From contig OU612068.1 in NCBI GenBank assembly GCA_914767715.1, positions 33,602,001 to 33,666,000 on the forward strand: a stretch of DNA of 64,000 nucleotides. Reading direction: 5' to 3'. This DNA comes from Membranipora membranacea (Eukaryota; Bryozoa; Gymnolaemata; Cheilostomatida; Membraniporidae). This document shows positions 1-11,500 of the stretch, one piece after another (positions within the stretch are counted from its first letter, which is position 1; each line of letters begins with the position of its first letter). The notes beneath the pieces are model-generated. The model ran no database searches and was not told the DNA's origin. It worked only from the letters and a program-made list of their open reading frames with translations. Made by a program: the position numbers and the translations under genes.

Positions 1-120
1 GTGCCACCTCCTCTGTTACTACCAACAGACCTGGTGCCTGACTCTTTAGTAGAATCTTCAGTTACTAACTTGATGCTGGTTTTAAAAAGAATTGGAAGCT
101 TCGATAATGAGGATGCTTGA
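1..120 (+). CDS. possible C-terminal end of an unidentified gene entering from the left
   Basis: Frame 1 is open from the first base to a TGA at 118-120 and gives 39 residues. It starts with a proline/leucine stretch (VPPPLLLP) and ends in an acidic FDNEDA tail. Codon use looks coding rather than intergenic, and the stretch could be the terminal exon of a + strand gene whose upstream part lies outside the window. I do not recognise the protein. An open run this short arises by chance fairly often, so the call is weak. Confidence 0.3.
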   Translation: MPPPLLLPTDLVPDSLVESSVTNLMLVLKRIGSFDNEDA

Positions 121-711
121 ATGCATGTTTTTTTAATTCCGTGGCAGTATATCAGTGGACAAAGTCTTTGATGGCCTAGCCAAACCTGTTCCTCGGGTAA
201 AGATGATGTCTGTTTTTTGCTGGAACAGATATAAATCTTTGACATACAACCTTGTGTGTATTGGCACTCAAGTCTGTATAAAAAGCTGTCAGTGTCTGTG
301 AGTCTGTCTGGGTAGTTTGACAGATTGAAGTTAATGTTTATTAGGTTATTTGTGTCTGTCTCACACTCCTCAAAGCTGTCTCCCACTGGGGTTATCTGGC
401 TCACCTCACAGTTGTATACTGATCATCTTTGCACTGCTCAAACAAGTTTGATCACAAATTTGGGTACTGGGTCAATATACAATCATATACCCCACTGGTA
501 GTTATAAAGCTTCTGCCCATACTGGGGAGGGATTTGTTCATCGCAGGTTGTGGTGTTGGTTGCCATGTAATTAGCCGATGTGTTGGCTCTGATTGGCTGG
601 TGAATTGGGGAGATTCAATGCAAGGTCAGATGGTACTTTCCTGAAAATACTATGGGACAGGCCTTACAGCACTCAAGCCTATACAGCAGTACTGTTGGTG
701 ATGTAGGGCAT

Positions 712-811
712 AGGCCCCTTTGACTGACTTTACTTTGCCAATGTCCAGTATCATGGGGTGGTTGATAATGGACATTGGTTGGAAAAGTAAAGGCATGTAA
801 GTCCCAGGGGC
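712..811. repeat. hairpin (MITE-like) element, copy 1
   Basis: Two arms of about 40 bp face each other. The left runs from GGCCCCTTTGACTGAC through TTTACTTTGCCAATGTCC; the right runs from GGACATTGG through AGTAAAGGCATGTAAGTCCC. The same arms recur at 45538-45640, so this is a dispersed non-autonomous family and not a chance hairpin. There is no coding capacity. Confidence 0.6.
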
Positions 812-1221
812 AATGCTGTAGTGAAGGGGCCGCATGAGTGCTCCATCAGATTGGTTTATCGCAGTCGGCGCGCAGTTGTCCTTTGATGCGATGTGTCGAT
901 AGGAGACAATAGTTGTTACGGCAAGAGTTTCCAATCTAGTAACATCGATGAGCAGATGAGTGTCATTGTACATAATCATTGTCTAAACAGAGTTTTATTC
1001 TTGGGTTGTGAGTATAGCTTGAGGGCAGGATAATCTGGTCACTTATTAGTTTAGGAGGCATATAGGGTGATACAGCGACGACTTGCCAGGGATACGCTAG
1101 GGGGCAGTTTTGATATCAGATAGGCTTTCATTGAGTAGCCAGAAGTGGAGTGTTAGAGACATGAAGGGTGGAGTAAGGGTGAAAAAAAAAGAAGATAAAT
1201 AATATATTGAATATTAGAATG

Positions 1222-1368
1222 TTATGTTACCGCTGTCAGGTACCGATCCCCAGCAAAGCAGACAATGAGACCGCTCTGGGCAGCGAAACCCGCTGCGACG
1301 ACAGTGGCTAGTGTGTGTTCCCCGGTGCCACCGCACACATAGCAGGGGAAGATTTTCGTGTAACACAA
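1222..1368 (-). other. GC-rich island, open on the minus strand, unidentified
   Basis: This segment is clearly more GC-rich than its AT-rich surroundings. On the minus strand a 48-codon frame is open, with a CxxC (CYVC) near its start and an alanine/valine-rich middle. It has no ATG, a stop lies directly upstream, and I see no splice acceptor, so a protein exon is not well supported. On the plus strand it can form short stems, for example around CAGCGAAACCCGCTG and GTGTGTG...CGCACAC. It could be a structured RNA, a relic exon or a repeat. Confidence 0.3.
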
Positions 1369-2218
1369 TCAGGAAATATATTCATATATTTGGAAATATT
1401 AACTTCTGACCAATGAGAGAGAAGCGACTCATCTGAGCAACGTAATTGGCGGGTACAGAAGCTCCACAGCCGCGATAACTTGTTTCATGCAAGCTTCCCA
1501 TCTTCACCACAACAAACACAAACCACACACACACAAAGGCTGCAACTCATCAAATCAACTGTCAGTGACCTGCTGTCTGTGGTTTGATATGATGTAATGT
1601 AATATATATATAGAATGAAACTTCTCACTCTCAGGTGGTCAACAAGGGCAAATTTACTTCTCAAAAATAACTGACAATGAGGATTGGTGTGACATTAGTC
1701 ATATAACTGGGGCAAGGATTAGTTTTAAATTCAACCAGCAAATGATCACTCCTTGCTTCAATATGTAAGTAATGAGGCGGATTGAGAGAATAATTTTTAA
1801 CTTTTAAACATTATACTTTTTTTTAGAACTTGTACTATTTGTATAAACCAAAGCTATAAGTAGTGACTCAAGTAATAATATTAAAAAAATAAATCTGGCA
1901 TTAATGATTGGATTAAATCTACCTGTTTGACCAATAGTATGTTCTATCACATTCTAAAGATTTGAAAAACAGATTAACTTGCATTGCTACTTTTACATAT
2001 CAACTTCAAGTAGAGGAAAAAGGTAAAATTTATTATTAGAACACTTTGTGGTATTGCTGTTCATCAAAGAAAACAACCTGTGACCAAGAAGGTTTTACCA
2101 GTGCAAATGAGTATGAGAAATATATGACATGCATGTAATCTATGAACTAGTGGGAGTACAACCAGTCCTCAGGAGTTCATTCATTTGACTGGTACAACAA
2201 CCGCTAGCACTACCTAAC

Positions 2219-2282
2219 AACAAAGCTTGTCAACTCTTGCGCTGCTTGATGTCGAGCAGCGCAAGAGTTGGCAAGCTTTGTT
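2219..2282. repeat. near-perfect 28-bp-arm hairpin
   Basis: Arms 2219-2246 and 2255-2282 pair with a single mismatch around an 8-nt loop (TGATGTCG). The stem contains CTCTTGCGCTGCT and its complement. Size and pairing resemble a small-RNA precursor, but the near-perfect arms also fit a minimal fold-back element. No second copy was noticed in the window. Confidence 0.6.
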
Positions 2283-2534
2283 CCCCCATCGAAAAAAGCT
2301 TGTTAAGACAGGCTATACCTACCTACTACCTTAGTACCTACTCCTAGCTAGAGCAAGCTAAACTTTAGCTAGGGATTAGCTTAATTATTTATTTCATGTT
2401 ATCACAGAGTAAGGATTGGATCAATGAGGATCCAAGAGGGAGTTCATTGATTGGATATACAGAGGGGACACTTCAATGATAGTTATAGTGCCTGTGGTCT
2501 TTGATTCACTGGGGGAAAATTGTGCACAGCTGGA

Positions 2535-2787
2535 TGCCAAAAACTCATTATCTCTATATGTTATAATGGCATATGATATAACTCATTTTAAAAACACAGA
2601 TAGGTTATAGCCTATGTATCCTAGTAAAAAATGGCAATAATATGGTGTATAGCTTGAAGGTTGGACATTCCAACAAAGTTAGAAATCAGTATTTAAGATA
2701 AATACAGAATGAATTATGGCCCATCAAAGGTAGGGATGTCTGCAAGAAAAATGCCATTATAACATATAGAGATAATGAGTTTTTGGC
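2535..2787. repeat. short element with 37-bp terminal inverted repeats
   Basis: The left arm (2535-2571, starting GCCAAAAACTCATTATC) and right arm (2751-2787) are exact inverted copies separated by about 180 bp of AT-rich sequence without an ORF. This is the layout of a non-autonomous DNA transposon (MITE). No clear target-site duplication was seen. Confidence 0.6.
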
Positions 2788-3969
2788 TTGGCTATTGATC
2801 TTCTATATCACTATCAGTGTTGATCTTGGATCCTCTGATGTCAAATCCAATAGAATTTGAGTGTCAGCATTAATATCATCAACTTTAAAGATATAACAGC
2901 ATTAGCTGAAATGGTTTTTAGTAGTGCGTAACAAGTTATTATCAACTTGGAGGCGCAATTCACTATTGGCCTCAGATCAACCGGTGATCCTGACTGGGCT
3001 GGACAACGTTTCAATGGTCAGCCGGTGGGTTATAAGTAAGAGGAAAATAAATAAAATTATATGACAGATAACTATATACATGTAGGCCTACATAAAATAC
3101 CAACCGAAATGACAACTTCCCAGAGTAGCCAGCAGGCTGTCAACATTATGATTCTGGGAGATATGTGACAGCATGTCACTTAGGCCAACCTACATGTACA
3201 TGTGACTTCGGGTGTAGAGGAGGGAGGGGGGGGGGGGCTTGTTAACTCTCATTTCTTTTATCAGCCAATAGAATAGATAGACAGTTACAAACAACCTGTT
3301 GTAGCAAGATAGGTAAAATTCCCATTCCCTTGTGTTCATCTATATTTACCTTTTGATCACCCTCTATCAACCAAATCACTCTGGTGTTCCGCACCTTGTA
3401 TCCTCCAATATGGACAATTTATTTCACGCCAAGAATTTGCAGAAGTCATGTTGAGAGTGTTGCAAGTTCAGAAGAAACATAAGGGTATAGAAAAACCGCA
3501 GAATGTCATCAACAACCTCAAAATTTGATCCCCAGACATAAAATGCTAGGTATATCCCACTAAGGCATTTACCATATTCCATCTGTGTTTGGATGCTTCA
3601 AAAGCATTTTCTTTCATGTCGTTATCTTTAATACGCGATAAATTGTTTATCCTGAGACATAGAAATTGGTCCATACCACATGAAAACTGTACGCTGTACT
3701 AAATCGGAGAAGATGCATATTCCTAGCTATCCAAGACATTTAAGTCGTATCAAATCATTCAAATTTTTGCTTTTATCTCAATCCGCATTCAAAATGTAGT
3801 TTATATATATATATATATGCGCAGTATTACATCAGCATTTAACAGCAGTTCACATTCATAATAATTGTTCTGAAGTAGGAATCGGACTTGATTACATAAC
3901 TTAGCAACTCTTGTTTACAGGGGGATAACACTTTTCTTTCTGGCTTGTGTACCTCAGTAATCAGTCAAG

Positions 3970-5952
3970 ATGATGCACGAATTTTGGAAAACTGCTATGA
4001 CTAGTAGTATAATCCCTTCTCAAGAATGGCTGATGCAGGGAAGTGTTGTTGATCAGCATAAAGACACTCTAAAACATAGACTAGAGGGGCTCTGTGACAA
4101 CACAGAGACAGGGGAAGAGAAATTCTCTGACCATGAGATGGTTTATACACTAAAACACAACGAACACAGTATGAGCTTACATGTACGACAAGCACTAGAT
4201 CATCCTCATCTACCATGGTAAGCTGCTGTACATCATACATTAGCATGCCTGTCATTCATATTGTATGAATTAAAAATGTTTGCTCTCCCTATTCCATGCT
4301 GTTGTTTTGTAATATTGAGAAGTACATGACAATCTCAATCATGAATGATATGATTGATTGATTGACTGTAATATTATCACTGACTAATACAGGTGTGAGA
4401 AATAGTTCCTGATTCGCATACTCATGCTGAAGAAGTAAAGAAGAGGTAGCCCAGCCTTGCATTACCTATGTGCCATAAGAAACCCAGCCTTCCTTACTGA
4501 TACCTTACTGAATTCACCATTGGATAGCGTTCTTGTGCATTATCCACTCGTAGGTGTTGATATGCACACTGGAATCGGCTGTCCACTGCTAATTTTGATT
4601 TAAAATGTCTTTCCAGCTATGTTCTCAATTTGTCCCAAATTTCCCTGACTTGAGATGTATAATTTCCTTTTCAGGCATATAAGGTACCTCGGTGATGATA
4701 TGAACAAATGTGATAATATCATTGTGAGGTCCTGTCTTGAGTCTGCTGTGTCTAACAATATTTTGGATTATCTTCGAGCCATGGGGTTCAGGTGAGGTTA
4801 TATTACTACAGAATCAGTTCTATCAGTTATCAATCTTCCCAGCTCAGACCTATAATTTGAAAAGGTCAAACAATTTCTCAAATGGTCCATGGTATCCTGC
4901 AGTTAAAACACTGAGAAGGCCTTTAATGATAAAAACTGCGTTCTCTATAGCATTTCAACCTATGTTTATGTTTGACTGCGCTAACACTTTACACATCGCT
5001 TACTTGTATGGTTCGTAGATGGCAGTCCCATTGAGTCTGACACTTTGAATGCCAAGTCTTACATGTCAGGTTTGGTCAAAGTTTAGGGTTTGGGAGTTGT
5101 TGCAAACTCCCTGGTCGAAGCTAACATTGATCTCTTTTATTATACTTAGTTGTCTTCTCACTGACACAGAGGAGACGACTCGTAATATCCGTCAATGATT
5201 ACTGTTTTAGGTTAGATTATGAGTTTGTAGCGAGAGGTGTGATGTACAGGCGTGGTAAGATGAGGATTACAGTAGCATCCATATTCAAGATGCCAAACCC
5301 AGGAGATACTGTAAATATAGACGCAATCAACATGTCTCATCTTGTTGAGCTTAGCGTCATGGCCGCCAAAACGGTAAGAATGCCTGTCAGGGTTGTGTAC
5401 TATCTCTATGTTGATTTATAGCAGGCGGGTTTATACATCAAATTGATATGTTCAATGCAACTTTTCATGTGCCTTGTCTGGTATGTTTAACTCACTAATT
5501 CAGTATACTTTTATCAATATACCGAGAACATGAGCATTGAAAGCATTGTTGCACAGTTTTCTTCCTAGGATTTTCTGCCCAGTGACTAGCAGCACTTCGG
5601 TTCATGCCGGATTGTTTTATGAAGCTAAAATGTATTCTTTATTTTCAGGAGGAAGTGGAGCAGGATATGACAAACTTTGCTCAGCAGCTCAAACCGTATC
5701 CTTTAAAAATTAAATCAAAGTCACAGAATCAGCCATATAATACACGCCATCTAAACATCAATGATTAATTTAAATCTAAATTTGCTATTGTTTCCGCTGG
5801 TTTATGTTGATTGTAAGCTTTAGAAGTGTAACAGCAACAAAGATTTCCTGATTATCAGATCTTGTGACATTCATTCTTGTAATTTCCTTAGCCAATATTT
5901 CTTCAGACTTGTTACTTTGGAGAAGATTGATCATAGACAGTTTTCTAATTGA
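3970..5952 (+). CDS. MED18: Mediator of RNA polymerase II transcription subunit 18
   Basis: Five coding exons: 3970-4217, 4675-4791, 5211-5373, 5649-5695, 5907-5952. They join in phase to 621 nt, or 206 residues; human MED18 is about the same length (208). Recognisable stretches are the N-terminal SQEWLMQGSV, RLEGLCDN and FSDHEMVYTLK, then RYLGDD, LRAMGFR, DYEFVARGVMYRRGKMRI and the C-terminal FAQQLKP + LVTLEKID. MED18 belongs to the Mediator head module, where it pairs with MED20 and contacts RNA polymerase II in the nucleus. The Trp at the first junction, the Arg at the second and the Leu at the last are split codons rebuilt correctly by splicing, which confirms the model. Reading through the fourth donor would give an unrelated tail. 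The start is the first in-frame ATG. The family call is firm. Confidence 0.94.
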
Positions 5953-6582
5953 GCGACAGCAGTGGAAGCTCAGTAATATCAGCTCTAATACAGCACCTAC
6001 CAGTTAGATACGGGAGAGCTGACAGTGCAGCTGGTCGATAATACAAACATACAGAGACAGCTATACCTGTCTGCAGTTTAGTATTCCCAGTCTGATTCAC
6101 TCGGATAACAATGTTTGTTTTTATAGGCATTCCGTTGACTCCACAAAAGATTGCCACTTCGTTTTCAGGGCAATATCCTTTTCATGTGAATTTTGACACA
6201 ATTATTGTACATGTTGAGGGTGATTGAGTCAATAAGATCTGGAGTTAGGTCGTTGATGTTGCTGTTATGTCTCTTGTTATTCTGCCCTGAGCACATTGAC
6301 TTTTTTATGATCTTTTTGTGATGATAAACAAACACTAATTCTTCTAGACCAGAATATTACTGGTTTTAACAATCATCTTGGCATATACCTCAGACAAAAG
6401 ATCTAGGTAACATGAATCCAACATGAATCGGGGCTGTAAATGAATCGATCAAAAAATTTATTGCCATTGACTCATGACATTTATAGCGTATCATTGATGT
6501 ATAATTTGTGACATTTCTGTGCGATGGTTGGAGAAATTTGAGATAAGATTTTGTATTACAAGTCACTTGAGAGATGTTGGGT

Positions 6583-6588
6583 AATAAA
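6583..6588 (+). terminator. candidate MED18 polyadenylation signal (AATAAA)
   Basis: This is a canonical AATAAA about 630 nt after the MED18 stop and before the next + strand gene. Placement is the only evidence. Confidence 0.35.
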
Positions 6589-6822
6589 GCTTTTGAAAGG
6601 TGATCATAAACTGTGATAGGTCCTTATCTCGCTGCTCTTAATGCAGTTTTGATATTTGAACAAATATTAAGTTAAGTCTATTTTCAATTTCACTGAGCCT
6701 TGGGATATTGAATGGTGTGACTTGGGAGATTTTCTTATTCTTGCTTGTAAAACCCCAAACCAAGTGGTGAGTGGTAAGTGGGGTAGTTGTTGGAAACTCA
6801 CTCCAAGATTTACAGAAAGGCA

Positions 6823-7479
6823 ATGGAGCGATACAAGCGTCGCTTTTCCTTTGATGCGCCTACACCATTTGCTTCGCCGAGAAGACAAAGTGAGCCTGTA
6901 CTTGTTGGATCTCTGGAGCTCGGTAGCAAGCCCAAGTTAAGTAGAAGGTATTCGACTGCTGCTCACACTCCGGAATCTAAACTACACGCTCTCCCCGAAT
7001 CTCTGGAGATTCTCAAACACCAGAAGTATAGTACAAATCAAGAGGTATGACATCGGCTTGTTTTTTACATGACAATAATGCTTGTTTCATCACATAGGTG
7101 GGATAAGATTGTAATATGAAATACAATATACAATCTAAGTCTGTTTGTGTAACATAAGATCAGAATCTATCCCTGAATACTGCAATAAAGAATTTGATAC
7201 TGTGTGACACTTTCCTCATTAACTTGGCACTTAAAAGTCTGGGAGCATACTGCCCCACCAGTGTAAATACAAGCTATCTGTTTGTAGGTACGACGTCTGT
7301 CAATGAGCATTGCACTGCAAGAGGCATTAGCAGAGGAATATGGTTTCACACCAGTTTATCGTATTCCTATTGTATACACTCCTCCGCCTGATAAACTATA
7401 TACGAGCACTCATACAATTCAGTTAACCATTCCAAGTCAGCAGAAGAAAAAAGGAGACAAAAACAACAACCCATCATAA
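6823..7479 (+). CDS. unrecognised two-exon protein of about 137 residues
   Basis: Exon 1 (6823-7044) and exon 2 (7288-7479) join in phase 0 through a GTATGA donor and a TTTGTAG acceptor to give 137 residues. A good acceptor (TTTACAG) about 12 nt before the ATG implies an upstream untranslated exon. The N-terminal half is basic and serine-rich (MERYKRRFSFDAP, SPRRQSEP), suggesting phosphorylation sites. The middle has RRLSMSIALQEALAEEYGF, likely helical, followed by a hydrophobic and proline run (VYRIPIVYTPPP). The C-terminus is Lys/Asn-rich (KKKGDKNNNPS). There is no signal peptide, membrane span or family I recognise. Consistent splicing, biased codons and a nearby AATAAA make it a probable real gene, convergent with PDE1. 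Confidence 0.6.
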
Positions 7480-7536
7480 GATCTGACAACTAATAAGACC
7501 AGAAGAATTACGTCATGATAACACAAAACATTCGAC

Positions 7537-7542
7537 AATAAA
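7537..7542 (+). terminator. candidate polyadenylation signal (AATAAA)
   Basis: AATAAA lies 58 nt after the stop of the 6823-7479 gene, a normal spacing for an animal 3' UTR. Confidence 0.5.
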
Positions 7543-8436
7543 TCGATTACCTACTTACCATATATGGCTCTTCTCTTAATATGTCAGTGATACAAAATGC
7601 TTTCCATGAATCACTGACAATTTTCTTGTTAATCTCAGTGTCAGGTATTTTTAAGGTTATTCAGTTTAAAGCTGATTTCACTGAAATTTTATGTTGCTAA
7701 AACTGAATTCTCTGATATAACCTTGGCTGTGGAGGCAGCTTTATCTTTTTTAACAAGAAAGTTTCCATTAACTCGAACGTCTATGCATGTACTGATTCAT
7801 TTTTAACCATAATTCTCACACTTGATTTTCCTACTCCCTAAACTACAACTGCAATCACAAACTTTTTCAATAAAATGGTAAACAAAAAGCAAACAATGAA
7901 GATAGACACTAAATTGAGATTGCCATTGAGATTAGAATATCGATACGAGTACCTCCGTAAAGACTGAGTCAATTTTCCATTTTTCTCGTCCTTACAAAAC
8001 ATTACCGCAACTTTAAATTGAGTTTTCAGTGAATTTCAAGTTCATCGATAGAAAAGAAGTGTATTCCTTACAGAACAGTCGTCACGGCAAAAGTTTTGGA
8101 AATGATAAAAACTAAAACCATAAAATTTAGAATATTTGACCACTGAGTAGATATTACACATATTTGTACAATAAAGGTAAATATAAGAGAAGACTGTGGG
8201 TGTAGTGATATAAATAAAGAAATCATGATACAATAATATAATTACAGTGAGAATCTGTGCTGTCCATAATACTTGGGTTCTCTTAGTGCTACTGTTTTTT
8301 CATTAAAAAAAAAGAGTAAAACTTTTTATAGTGTTATAAAGGAACACGCAATACAAAAATAGAGCTGAAAAGAAGGACAAACAAAGTATTTTATATGGCA
8401 TAATCTAAGTTAGAATGGTTTCCTACATGAACTCTT
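7543..8436. other. convergent intergenic spacer
   Basis: AT-rich sequence between the 3' ends of the unrecognised gene and PDE1. I see no gene or clear repeat in it. Confidence 0.5.
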
Positions 8437-8442
8437 TATTTT
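8437..8442 (-). terminator. candidate PDE1 polyadenylation signal (AATAAA on minus strand)
   Basis: TTTATT on the plus strand lies about 80 nt beyond the PDE1 stop at 8524. Confidence 0.45.
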
Positions 8443-8523
8443 ATGACTAGTCCTACCTGTGAGCTCAGAAAGCTGATAGGTTCCCTGGTTACATCATAAT
8501 AATATTATAGTCCTCAGTCTAAG

Positions 8524-11500
8524 TTATGAATGAGGAGGAGACCTGTTACGAGGCGATAATATTGAGCTGTCAGTCATTGAACTTATGCCGGTGGTTGATG
8601 TCTGTTTTGAGATGCCCCTCACATTTCTGCGTACGGTTGGAGGGTCAGGTGGAGAGAGAGCGTCCCTTTGTAGTCCTGTGGTGGACGTAGACCTCGTTAT
8701 CGCTGTCAAATAACAAAATAACTTATACATGTATTAGTAAATAACAAATATTAGTAAAAAACCGTGAATAACTTTGATCATTTCTAAGAAAAATAATAAT
8801 GAAAATGATTATTATAACATGAGGCATGAATTATAATTGACACTGTAAATGGTACTACCACTATCGAGAGAAACATACTTACGATAACTTCTAGTAATGA
8901 AGTGAATTGGCAAAAAGGGATATTTGGGATAATATATATGCTATTGCAATTGAAGAATAATGATTCCGGTTCAAGCAACAACAAAAGCTTGGGCAAAACC
9001 ATCATGCTTAGAGCTAACAGACTAAAGAATATGATAGCTCAAACTGAGGAGGTTGATTCGTCTTATTATCTACAATCTGTCTGTATCTAACTGACCACAT
9101 TCATCAAGCAGGCTGGGGTTATCTACTCCTACTGTATTGGAATGACAACTTAGTGTTTCTGGGTTATGACATAAGTTTCTACACTACGTTATTTGATGTA
9201 ACACACAAAGTTTCTGACTGAGCAACAAGACCTGCCCAGAAGTATCATTCAGCTCTCAGATTAATAAAGAGCCATACTCTGATTTACCAGTTCATGTTGA
9301 TTCTGAGTTAGCGCAAACAGGCTACACAATGAAAGATACAAAGTTGGTAAACAGTTGTAACCTTTATACTCCAAAAGGTATAATAGTTATTCGAGCATTT
9401 TTGTTAACCAAGTGACGAGATCAGCCACCTACATAAGTTGCCTACTGAGACTGTTTTCAATGTAGGAGGTGAGAAAACTCTTCTTCCGCACACTGCGATA
9501 CACACACCAATTAGTTAAGCTTTCTAGTGTCTATATCATGCCAAAATCTACACAGTACAGGTTAGGGATGGTGATCTAAAATTTACAGCTTGGTGTAGTA
9601 CAAGCTTTCATTAGGGTAATTGATAAACTCATAAATGTAAATATTGGCACAGGAATACGACAAAACTTAAACAAACCTTTCACATTGCACTTTTCTTTAT
9701 CATCTGGATTGTTATTTTTGTCACCTTTTTCCTCCTCATCTACAACATATAGGTAGGATTGCAGGGTTAACTCAATTAAAATAAAGTCACCACCAGCTGT
9801 GATTCAAACCCAAAATAATCTTAGCTGACACAAAGCCTGCACATACTACAACAAAGAACAGTATAACATAATTTTATTGATTGCCACAACTTGTTGGGAA
9901 AGACCAAAGATTAACTTAGCTCACCCTCAATACCAGCAAGTCTTTTCCAACTTGCTCTGTTTTCCTCTAAATGAGCGATCCAATGCTTCACCATTTTTCT
10001 CTCATTTTTGCCATTCGTATCTGCTATGTAAAACGACAATGTATGTAGTATATATTTCACCAATTAGATCATGAATTTTAATCCCAAATTTTCCTGCAAA
10101 CTCATAATCACCAACATATATATCGCATAGCGACATTATTTTAAAGGTATTTTTTATTATAGTAGGGACTCAAAAATGATAACAAAAATACTAAAATATA
10201 ACTATTATCGAAATAATATAACTCTCTGTTAGCTGATTTTACTGGTTGTGTGAAAAATGTAGCAAAGTAAATATAAAGTCAAAGTATGTTTTGCAAATGG
10301 TTGTCAAAATTATATCATGACCATGTAGGGCATATGCTGTCATCTTAAATACCTGTCTCTGGTCCATTGCAGCGAAGTTCAGATATGTGGTTTGTCTCCC
10401 CTGTCTCACTAACATCTTCTAGAATGGCATTAGACTGTGTACTCATATCTTTATTAGGTTTGTGTTGAAGAAAGTCCACTATTCTTTCCATCATGTCACC
10501 CAACACATTATAGCTTGGCTCAACTATGAAGTCTATGAATCCTATCTGAGATTTTTCGACTAGGGTTGTTTGCCTATCACACAGCGGCGAGCAGGGTAGA
10601 CCCAATAACTTCTCTCTGTCTCCCTGTAATGATTCACAAAAATTTCCTTCAAATCCAAGAAACAGCCAACAAATAATATCACTCCCACTAGTCAGACGAT
10701 GTAGAGAATAATGGAATTATCTGAAACTCCCTAAACGAGGGATCCTGTGATATTGGGAGTTATCCCCTTACTTGTTGTAACAAGATAACTCCCTTTTATT
10801 TTGTGAATGATCGTTAAAATCATGAACATATAAATACTTATAAAATTATGGTTTGAACAGACTCTACCATTTGTTACCTGTTTGAAAAATTCCTCTATTA
10901 GATTGTCAGTCCAGCGCTTGTGCACCTTCCACGGCTTGGATGGATGCCCGATATCGGCTGTATGTAATATAAGGCTGAGAGCCTTGGACTTCTCAAGACT
11001 GAAAACAGATATGGCAATGCTATTTATCAAATGGAATCAAGCAGGCGTCATCACCAAAGGCAAATGATATAAGCAAAATAGAATGATATCATACTTTGTG
11101 CACAGATATAAAAATATTAAGGACGAGACATTTGTAGTAGAGGGTCTTCTGTGGTTTCGCTACATAACTGTTAAGTCACCTGGTTAGACGTTATAAATTA
11201 TAGTTAGCATCACTCCTCATACCTGTCATGTAGCAATGAGTTCACTCTGGACATAGAGAGAGGCTTGATTAAACTGATATACTTTCAGCCAAAATAGCAG
11301 GTTGACATCCAAAGTGATTTATTTGGAGCCGGTCCAAAAATGGTCTCTTGAATTTGAATTGCCAACCCATAGACAAAATATTCCTCATGGTCATGGCTCA
11401 AAAGAACTACATTGAATGTATCATTTACTTGCTCAGTGATGTACAAACAGAAAATACTTACTTCTCAGCACATGTGAGCATAGACTTCATGTTTTTGATC

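Larger units (their letters stand above)
121..3969. other. intergenic spacer rich in short inverted repeats
   Basis: I see no supportable protein gene between the left edge and MED18. The spacer holds a hairpin element (712-811), a GC-rich island (1222-1368), a 28-bp-arm hairpin (2219-2282), a 37-bp terminal inverted repeat element (2535-2787), a run of 12 G (3226-3237) and a short TA repeat near 3802-3818. Open frames at 429-644 (+) and 650-979 (-) have no recognisable domain, and the second overlaps the 712-811 repeat. Confidence 0.5.

Noticed and set aside
429-979. Open frames on both strands in the left spacer
   Set aside because: No domain and no splice context; one overlaps a hairpin repeat.
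4001-4255. Minus-strand open frame
   Set aside because: It lies opposite MED18 exon 1, which has clear homology; it is a shadow frame.
5649-5759. Read-through of MED18 exon 4 to a later stop
   Set aside because: Splicing at 5695 to 5907 restores the conserved LVTLEKID C-terminus.
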